Shown here piece after piece: positions 6,151 through 10,696 of a DNA stretch of 10,696 nucleotides (the stretch's first letter is position 1; each line of letters begins with the position of its first letter). The position numbers and the translations under genes were made by a program. A model generated the notes under the pieces. That model was not told the origin of the DNA, made no database searches, and saw nothing but the letters and a program-made list of their open reading frames with translations. Source of the stretch: an uncultured Neomegalonema sp. (GTDB taxonomy: Bacteria > Pseudomonadota > Alphaproteobacteria > Rhodobacterales > Rhodobacteraceae); NCBI GenBank assembly GCA_937927905.1, contig CALFWP010000007.1, positions 1-10,696 on the forward strand, in the 5' to 3' direction.

Positions 6151-7497
6151 ATGAATTTTCTGGAGCAAATTCCGGTTATTGGGCCGGCTGCATATTACAT
6201 AATTCCTTTTTTCATAGTCCTGATGGTCGTCGTGTTCATTCATGAATACGGACATTATAAAGTGGCCCAGTGGTGCGGGGTAAAATCCGATGCGTTTTCA
6301 ATCGGGTTCGGACCGGAAATATTCGGCTGGCAGGATAAACGCGGCACACGCTGGAAACTAAGTCTTATTCCTCTGGGCGGTTATGTGAAATTTCGCGGGG
6401 ATGCCGATGCATCGAGCGGAAGCGTTGATCAGGAGGCGCTTGCCGCGATGTCCGATGAAGAACGCAAGGGATCGTTTCCTGCCGCGTCTTTGCCTCGGCG
6501 TGCTGCTATTGTTGCTGCCGGTCCGGTGTTCAATTTTATTCTCGCTGCAATTTTGTTTGCGGGTCTTGCATATTCGGTTGGCTTGCCGACGGATGATCCG
6601 GTCATTGATGGTGTTGAAGAGGGATCCGCTGCTGAAAGTGCAGGGTTTAAGGCCGGTGACCGGATTCTCAGTGTTGATGGTAACGCCGTATCAGGTTTCG
6701 GCGAACTGAACCGTGCGGCAAGGAGTGCAGGCGGGCAGCCTGTTGCCGTTGAAGTCGATCGGGGCGATGTTACCAAAGTTATTTCTTTCCGGTTCATACC
6801 GCCCATCGAAGTGCAAACCGTGCGCAGCGACGGTGCTGCGGCCGAAGCGGGCATAGAGCCTGGCGATATTATTGTATCGGTCTCCGGCGAACCGATTGTC
6901 CTGTTTGATGATCTGCGCAATGCTATTGCGGCCTCGGAGGGTAATCCGGTCCCGATCAAACTGAACCGTGACGGTAAAATTCTGGAAGTTACCGCAAAGC
7001 CGGAGCTTCGGGAAATCCGCGATGAAAATAATGAGATTGTTACTCGCTATCTGCTGGGCGTAACACATGGTTCAACGCTTGGAATCTGGCCTCCACTTGA
7101 AAATGCATCTCTTCTCGATGCGGCTCAAACCGGTGTGGAGCGTACATATGGAGTACTGTCGGGCACGTTGTTCTTTCTTTACGAACTGGTTGCCGGACGC
7201 GGGGATGTCGGAGATTTGGGCGGGCCGATCCGTATTGCGGAATTTTCCGGTGAGGCCGCGAATGCCGGAACTTCATCTTTGATAGGCCTTATGGCTGTGC
7301 TTTCTGCGTCTATCGGTCTGATAAACCTGTTTCCTATTCCGGTTCTGGATGGCGGACATTTACTATTTTATGCCATAGAAGCTATACGTGGTAAGCCTAT
7401 GAGCGAAAGGGTTCAGGAGATCGGGTTAACAATCGGGTTCGTTATCATCATCGCATTGATGGTATTTGCGACATACAACGATGTCATACGGTTATAG
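6151..7497 (+). CDS. rseP: RIP metalloprotease RseP (site-2 protease family)
   Basis: Inner-membrane zinc protease that cuts substrates within the membrane. In E. coli it cleaves anti-sigma factor RseA and signal-peptide remnants; the Caulobacter homologue MmpA cleaves PodJ. The product is 448 residues (E. coli 450). The first helix holds the zinc site HEYGH (31-35). FGPEIFGW (53-60) and LIPLGGYVKFRGD (72-84) are family landmarks, and PRRAAIVAAGPVFNFILAAI (115-134) is the second membrane segment. Two periplasmic PDZ domains follow (about 148-215 and 220-285), with GFKAGDRILSVDG (165-177) and GIEPGDIIVSVSG (234-246). The third zinc ligand is in NLFPIPVLDGGH (392-403, D400), and a last helix ends the protein. 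ATG 6151 is preceded by TGGGG (6141-6145); an in-frame TTG at 6133 overlaps the dxr stop and is less likely. A hairpin spans the stop codon. Native substrates in this organism are unknown. Confidence 0.96.
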   Translation: MNFLEQIPVIGPAAYYIIPFFIVLMVVVFIHEYGHYKVAQWCGVKSDAFSIGFGPEIFGWQDKRGTRWKLSLIPLGGYVKFRGDADASSGSVDQEALAAMSDEERKGSFPAASLPRRAAIVAAGPVFNFILAAILFAGLAYSVGLPTDDPVIDGVEEGSAAESAGFKAGDRILSVDGNAVSGFGELNRAARSAGGQPVAVEVDRGDVTKVISFRFIPPIEVQTVRSDGAAAEAGIEPGDIIVSVSGEPIVLFDDLRNAIAASEGNPVPIKLNRDGKILEVTAKPELREIRDENNEIVTRYLLGVTHGSTLGIWPPLENASLLDAAQTGVERTYGVLSGTLFFLYELVAGRGDVGDLGGPIRIAEFSGEAANAGTSSLIGLMAVLSASIGLINLFPIPVLDGGHLLFYAIEAIRGKPMSERVQEIGLTIGFVIIIALMVFATYNDVIRL

Positions 7498-7506
7498 CGA
7501 TAACCG
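7489..7506 (+). terminator. Hairpin across the rseP stop codon (weak terminator or mRNA structure)
   Basis: CGGTTAT (7489-7495) and ATAACCG (7500-7506) form a perfect seven-base-pair stem with the four-base loop AGCG. The rseP stop TAG (7495-7497) lies at the stem-loop junction. Downstream sequence (7507-7516) is pyrimidine-rich but has no true T-run, so efficient Rho-independent termination is unlikely. It may attenuate read-through into bamA or protect mRNA ends. Confidence 0.35.
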
Positions 7507-7543
7507 GTCTCTTTAATCCGGACGTAACATTCGATGCGCCAAT

Positions 7544-7572
7544 AGCGGGTTTTTCCGCTTAAAAGGCGGAGG
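7544..7572 (+). promoter_or_regulatory. bamA leader: strong Shine-Dalgarno with two competing hairpins
   Basis: GGAGG at 7568-7572 lies six bases before ATG 7579 and is the best ribosome site on the plus strand of the window. Just upstream, AGCGG (7544-7548) can pair with CCGCT (7555-7559) around a six-base loop. The same CCGC (7555-7558) can instead pair with GCGG (7566-7569), which covers the first bases of the Shine-Dalgarno. The two pairings exclude each other, so one leaves the ribosome site open and the other partly hides it. The stems are short and the regulatory role is inference. Confidence 0.35.
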
Positions 7573-7578
7573 TAGATT

Positions 7579-9927
7579 ATGAGCTGGTTAACGAAATCCA
7601 TCAGCGGACGGGCCGGTGCTTCGATTATTGCTCTCGGAGTTGCATTCGGGGCGGTGTCCGCTCCACTGGTATCACAGGCACAGAATGTTAATGCGGGTGA
7701 TTCGACCGGTGTAATCAGAGATATCATGATCGCCGGAAACCAGAGAATCGAACCAGCTACGATTTTGTCTTTTATGTCCGTCAAAAGTGGACAGCCTGCG
7801 ACACCGGCACAAATCAATGCATCTTTGAAAGCGCTTTTCGAGACAGGACTTTTCCGAGACGCGCGTATTGACAGACGCGGGTCTGTCCTGGTCATCACAG
7901 TGGATGAAAACCCGGTGGTGAACCAGATTGCATTTGAAGGGAATGACCGTATCCCCGATGAGGCTTTGCGTGGCGGTGTTACAAACCGCGAACGCAGGGT
8001 ATTCACCCGCGCGAAAGCGGAATCGGATGCCGAGGGTATTCTGGATGCATACCGGCGCTCCGGACGTTACGGTGCTTCGGTTGTGCCTAAGATCATCGAA
8101 CTTCCTCAAAATCGTGTCGATCTGGTTTATGAAATTGAAGAAGGCCCACTGACAGGCGTAGACAGCATCCGTTTTATCGGGAACAAAGTGTTTTCCGATT
8201 TCAGACTGCGCCGCCAGATCACAACAGACGAGTCCTCTTTCTTTAATTTCCTTTCTTCAACAGACACATATGATCCGGATAGATTGGAACTGGATCAGCA
8301 GCAGCTGCGTGAATTCTATCTTTCAAACGGATATGTTGACTTTGAAGTCCTGTCCGCAGTGGCCGAACTTTCACCTGATCGAACCGGTTTTCTGATTACC
8401 ATTACTGTGGATGAGGGAGAGAGGTTCCGCTTTGGCGAATTGGATGTTGTCTCAAAAACCGATGGCGTGGATGTCGAAGAATTACGCAGTCTGATTCAGG
8501 CCAGGAAAGGTGATGTCTACGATATCCGTGATGTTGAAGAAACGATTACGGATATGACGTTCCGTCTTGGTGAGAACGGGTTTGCCTTTACGCAAATCAA
8601 TCCGGTCCCGCTCAAAGATGATGAAAACAAAACTGTCGGTATTACTTTTGAAATTCAGGAAGGTGAGCGTGTCTTTGTCGAAAGAATCGACATTACCGGT
8701 AACTCACGGACACTGGACCGTGTAATCAGACGTCAGTTCGAGCTGGCCGAAGGGGATGCATTTAATGCTTTGCAACTGCGCCGTTCAAGATCGAAGATTC
8801 GTGGATTGGGCTTTTTCAGTGGTGTAGACGTGCAAACATCGCGCGGATCAACACCGGATCGCATTATCGTCGATGCAGAGGTGACCGAACAATCCACAGG
8901 TCAATTAAGCTTCGGTCTTGGTTTTTCTACATCTGAAAACGTATCCGGCGAAGTGACGATTATTGAACGTAACCTGCTGGGGCGGGGACAGGCATTAAGA
9001 TTACGGGCCAGGGTGTCATCCCGTACCGCGCTTTATGACCTCAGCTTCACCGAGCCGTCTTTCCTGGATCGTGATTTATCCGTTGGCTTTGATCTTTTCA
9101 GAAGGGAAACCGATAACCAGAACACCTCTTCCTTTGATGTGGTGAATACCGGTTTTCAACCAAGGATCAGCTTTCCGCTCGGACGGCATTCGCGCTTGAC
9201 GCCGCGATACCGTATCTCCCAGGATGAAATCCGTGATGTGCCGGATAGTGCATCACCGCTGATTCAGGCGGATATCGGATCCGAACTGACGTCCTCTCTC
9301 GGGTATGAATTTGTATATGATCGCCGGGATGATGTGACTCAACCTCGTGAAGGGTATGTTGTCCGTCTTGAACAGGATATTGCCGGTCTTGGCGGTGATG
9401 CACGGTATGTGAGAACCGAAGCATCTGTGAAAGGTTACACGACAGTTCTGAATGATGATGTTGTGGCGAGTCTCGAGCTTGCAGGTGGCGGTATTTTTTC
9501 TTTCGGCGGGTTTGATTTAAGGGCTTCAGACCGGTTTTTCCTCGGCGGCGACTCGTTCCGCGGTTTTGAAACCGCAGGTATCGGTCCGCGTGATGAACAA
9601 ACGGATGATACGCTCGGCGGGAATTATTTCGGTGTAGCCAGAGCAGAGGTGACGTTCCCCCTTGGTTTACCAGAAGAATTTGGCCTCGCAGGTGGTGTCT
9701 TTGCGGATGTCGGTACGGTATTCGGTCTTGACGAAACCACATATACCGATTCTTCCGGTACACTTGTGACCGTAAATGACGATGCTGAAATTAGAGCTTC
9801 TGTTGGTGGTACGATCTTCTGGACCTCTCCGTTCGGGCCGGTGCGTTTGAATTTTGCCACCCCGATCCTTGAGGAAGATAACGATGATGATGAATTCTTC
9901 CGCTTTACGGCAGGTACAAGGTTCTAG
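7579..9927 (+). CDS. bamA: Outer membrane protein assembly factor BamA
   Basis: Essential Omp85-family protein of the outer membrane that folds and inserts beta-barrel proteins as the core of the BAM complex. The product has 782 residues, normal for the family. Residues 1-35 are a signal peptide (hydrophobic IIALGVAFGAV, cleavage probably after SQA at 34). Five periplasmic POTRA domains follow at about 44-110, 112-188, 191-279, 282-361 and 364-437; POTRA starts such as VDSIRFIGNKVF (194-205) and VERIDITGNSRT (367-378) are clear. The barrel spans about 440-782. FFLGGDSFRGFE contains the loop-6 RGF motif (661-663) diagnostic of the family. The chain ends FRFTAGTRF with terminal Phe, a typical outer-membrane beta signal. 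An acidic run EEDNDDDEF precedes the last strand. The start at ATG 7579 has GGAGG six bases upstream. It is 81 bases after rseP, and its 3' end contains the skp start. Order rseP-bamA-skp is conserved in proteobacteria. Confidence 0.97.
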   Translation: MSWLTKSISGRAGASIIALGVAFGAVSAPLVSQAQNVNAGDSTGVIRDIMIAGNQRIEPATILSFMSVKSGQPATPAQINASLKALFETGLFRDARIDRRGSVLVITVDENPVVNQIAFEGNDRIPDEALRGGVTNRERRVFTRAKAESDAEGILDAYRRSGRYGASVVPKIIELPQNRVDLVYEIEEGPLTGVDSIRFIGNKVFSDFRLRRQITTDESSFFNFLSSTDTYDPDRLELDQQQLREFYLSNGYVDFEVLSAVAELSPDRTGFLITITVDEGERFRFGELDVVSKTDGVDVEELRSLIQARKGDVYDIRDVEETITDMTFRLGENGFAFTQINPVPLKDDENKTVGITFEIQEGERVFVERIDITGNSRTLDRVIRRQFELAEGDAFNALQLRRSRSKIRGLGFFSGVDVQTSRGSTPDRIIVDAEVTEQSTGQLSFGLGFSTSENVSGEVTIIERNLLGRGQALRLRARVSSRTALYDLSFTEPSFLDRDLSVGFDLFRRETDNQNTSSFDVVNTGFQPRISFPLGRHSRLTPRYRISQDEIRDVPDSASPLIQADIGSELTSSLGYEFVYDRRDDVTQPREGYVVRLEQDIAGLGGDARYVRTEASVKGYTTVLNDDVVASLELAGGGIFSFGGFDLRASDRFFLGGDSFRGFETAGIGPRDEQTDDTLGGNYFGVARAEVTFPLGLPEEFGLAGGVFADVGTVFGLDETTYTDSSGTLVTVNDDAEIRASVGGTIFWTSPFGPVRLNFATPILEEDNDDDEFFRFTAGTRF
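9871..9877 (+). promoter_or_regulatory. Ribosome binding site for skp inside bamA
   Basis: GAGGAAG at 9871-9877 lies within the last bamA codons (Glu-Glu-Asp). It is placed to serve the first of three successive ATG codons at 9884, 9887 and 9890. These also encode, in the bamA frame, the acidic Asp run near the BamA C-terminus. It supports a skp start that overlaps bamA by 44 bases. Confidence 0.5.
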
Positions 9928-10489
9928 ATTTCCATTTCGGATTTTTATTGCCGGTCTAATGGCCTATGTATCTGTTTTCGCTGCTAACTATGCATTGGCC
10001 CAAGATGAGCGGGATATTGGTATTCTGGTCATTGATATGCAAAAAGTGCAACGGGATGCGGCCGCTTCTGTCAGTGTTGCAGCGCAAATTGCTGAATTGC
10101 GTGACGAGTTGGAAGCGATCATTGCAGAACGTTCACAAGAAATCAGTCGCGAGGAAACCGAGCTTGCCGACGAACGGGGCCAGTTGACAATAGAAGAATT
10201 GCGAACGCGCGCCCGTGCTTTTGAACGCAAGGTTTTTGCACATCGTGATTTTGAACAACAGGAAACCGCTAAACTTCAGTTACTCCAGGCGAAAGCACGC
10301 GAGGCGATTAGAGGTCGTATGCTCCCGATATTGGCTGAAATTATGCGTGAACAGCGCGCAGAAATTATGTTGGATAAAACGCAAGTCGTGTTGAGTAAAG
10401 ATACACTTGATGTCACCGAGGAAGTGTTGCGTCGATTGAATGAAGCCATGCCCAAACTCGTGATCTCTCCGCAACGGGACCCCGGTTAA
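9884..10489 (+). CDS. skp: OmpH/Skp family periplasmic chaperone
   Basis: Periplasmic chaperone that holds unfolded outer-membrane proteins on their way to BamA. From ATG 9884 the product is 201 residues. It has a basic N-terminus, a hydrophobic core IFIAGLMAYVSVFAANY (20-36), and a signal-peptidase site after ALA (37-39), so the mature protein begins QDERD. The mature part starts with a short strand, IGILVIDMQKVQRDA (45-59), the usual OmpH opening. It then forms a long, highly charged coiled coil (about 65-165) rich in Glu, Arg, Gln and Ala, as in the Skp tentacles, and returns with IMLDKTQVVLSKDTLDVTEE (161-180). The start inside bamA is chosen because it alone gives a complete signal peptide and has GAGGAAG ahead of it; ATG 9887 or 9890 would change only one or two residues, and ATG 9959 would cut the signal peptide. 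Sequence divergence is high, as is usual for this family, but position after bamA fits. Confidence 0.9.
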   Translation: MMMNSSALRQVQGSRFPFRIFIAGLMAYVSVFAANYALAQDERDIGILVIDMQKVQRDAAASVSVAAQIAELRDELEAIIAERSQEISREETELADERGQLTIEELRTRARAFERKVFAHRDFEQQETAKLQLLQAKAREAIRGRMLPILAEIMREQRAEIMLDKTQVVLSKDTLDVTEEVLRRLNEAMPKLVISPQRDPG

Positions 10490-10529
10490 AGCAGGTAATT
10501 CGTTTCGTTGTTTCATAGCTGATATGCCC

Positions 10530-10541
10530 GTTCTATAGAAC
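10530..10541. promoter_or_regulatory. Perfect 12-base palindrome upstream of fabZ
   Basis: GTTCTATAGAAC reads the same on both strands and lies 45 bases before the fabZ start, in the 97-base gap after skp (10490-10586). It could be an operator. It contains TATAGA, which might act as a -10 element, but no good -35 sits 16-18 bases upstream. It is not the alphaproteobacterial LexA site, which is a GTTC direct repeat. No regulator is assigned. Confidence 0.25.
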
Positions 10542-10586
10542 AAGGCAGTCTTACAGTAAAACTTACCGGATATTTGGATACCACTG

Positions 10587-10696
10587 ATGTCAGATGCTGC
10601 TGCCACCGCCGACCTTGATCGTATTAAACGTATGATACCACATAGAGATCCTTTTCTGATGATTGACTCTGTGACGGATATTTCAGTCGGTGATTT
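10587..10696 (+). CDS. fabZ: 3-hydroxyacyl-[acyl-carrier-protein] dehydratase FabZ, N-terminal fragment
   Basis: Only the first 36 codons and two further bases are in the window; the gene continues past the right edge. FabZ is a cytoplasmic hot-dog-fold enzyme that dehydrates beta-hydroxyacyl-ACP in fatty-acid elongation. The visible peptide carries the family's N-terminal signature, IKRMIPHRDPFLMIDSV (13-29), matching the usual I-x-x-x-I-P-H-R-Y-P-F-L-L-V-D-R-V; the common Tyr after PHR is Asp here and the Arg after Asp is Ser. The catalytic His and Glu lie beyond the edge and cannot be checked. The start is ATG 10587, with at best a weak ribosome site (TTGGAT, 10574-10579). It follows skp by 97 bases with no lpxD between, although lpxD is usual at this position in many proteobacteria. 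Confidence 0.88.
   Translation, partial: MSDAAATADLDRIKRMIPHRDPFLMIDSVTDISVGD

Noticed and set aside
6429..6959. Minus-strand open frame (176 codons) opposite rseP.
   Set aside because: Ser/Ala/Pro-rich shadow of the rseP frame, with no family features; rseP motifs are continuous through this stretch.
9167..9763. Long minus-strand open frame (198 codons) opposite bamA.
   Set aside because: Composition is rich in His, Arg and Gln with no domain resemblance, and it lies wholly opposite a clearly coding bamA. It is a shadow frame.
10530..10541. LexA box reading of GTTCTATAGAAC.
   Set aside because: Alphaproteobacterial LexA uses GTTC-N7-GTTC direct repeats and the Gram-positive type is GAAC-N4-GTTC; this palindrome has the opposite orientation.

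Overview
The window looks like chromosomal DNA from a Gram-negative bacterium, most likely an alphaproteobacterium. The main evidence is a same-strand series pyrH-frr-uppS-cdsA-dxr-rseP-bamA-skp(ompH)-fabZ, a classic proteobacterial envelope-biogenesis neighbourhood. Base composition is close to even, and start signals are mostly Shine-Dalgarno type. I cannot name a genus. An exosortase-A-type ligase upstream and the absence of lpxD between skp and fabZ would fit groups such as sphingomonads, Kordiimonas or Parvularcula relatives, but that is inference.

Layout: (1) 1-88, minus strand: the first 29 codons of an unrecognised membrane-anchored protein that runs off the left edge. (2) 89-255: a divergent intergenic region with a GTGA/TCAC dyad. 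(3) 256-1674: a polytopic O-antigen-ligase-like protein of the exosortase-A-associated O-glycosylation ligase type, whose 3' end is packed with GC-rich inverted repeats. (4) 1842-4944: pyrH, frr, uppS and cdsA. (5) 4949-7497: dxr and rseP, tightly coupled to what precedes them. (6) 7579-10489: bamA and skp, overlapping by 44 nt. (7) From 10587 to the right edge: the start of fabZ.

The genes share themes. PyrH (UMP to UDP) and Frr (ribosome recycling) are housekeeping. Dxr starts the MEP isoprenoid pathway, and UppS makes the undecaprenyl-PP carrier from its products. That carrier serves peptidoglycan and the glycans that an O-antigen-type ligase would transfer. CdsA makes CDP-diacylglycerol for phospholipids. 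RseP is an intramembrane protease for envelope stress and regulated proteolysis. BamA and Skp insert and chaperone outer-membrane proteins, and FabZ works in fatty-acid synthesis.

I found no convincing undescribed system. The operon itself is ordinary. The points worth a second look are the unusual left-hand neighbour (a surface-glycan ligase where rpsB-tsf is often found), the missing lpxD, the repeat cluster at the ligase 3' end, and the possible structured leader of bamA. No tRNA, rRNA, CRISPR array, insertion sequence or stretch over 300 bases without a gene was seen.
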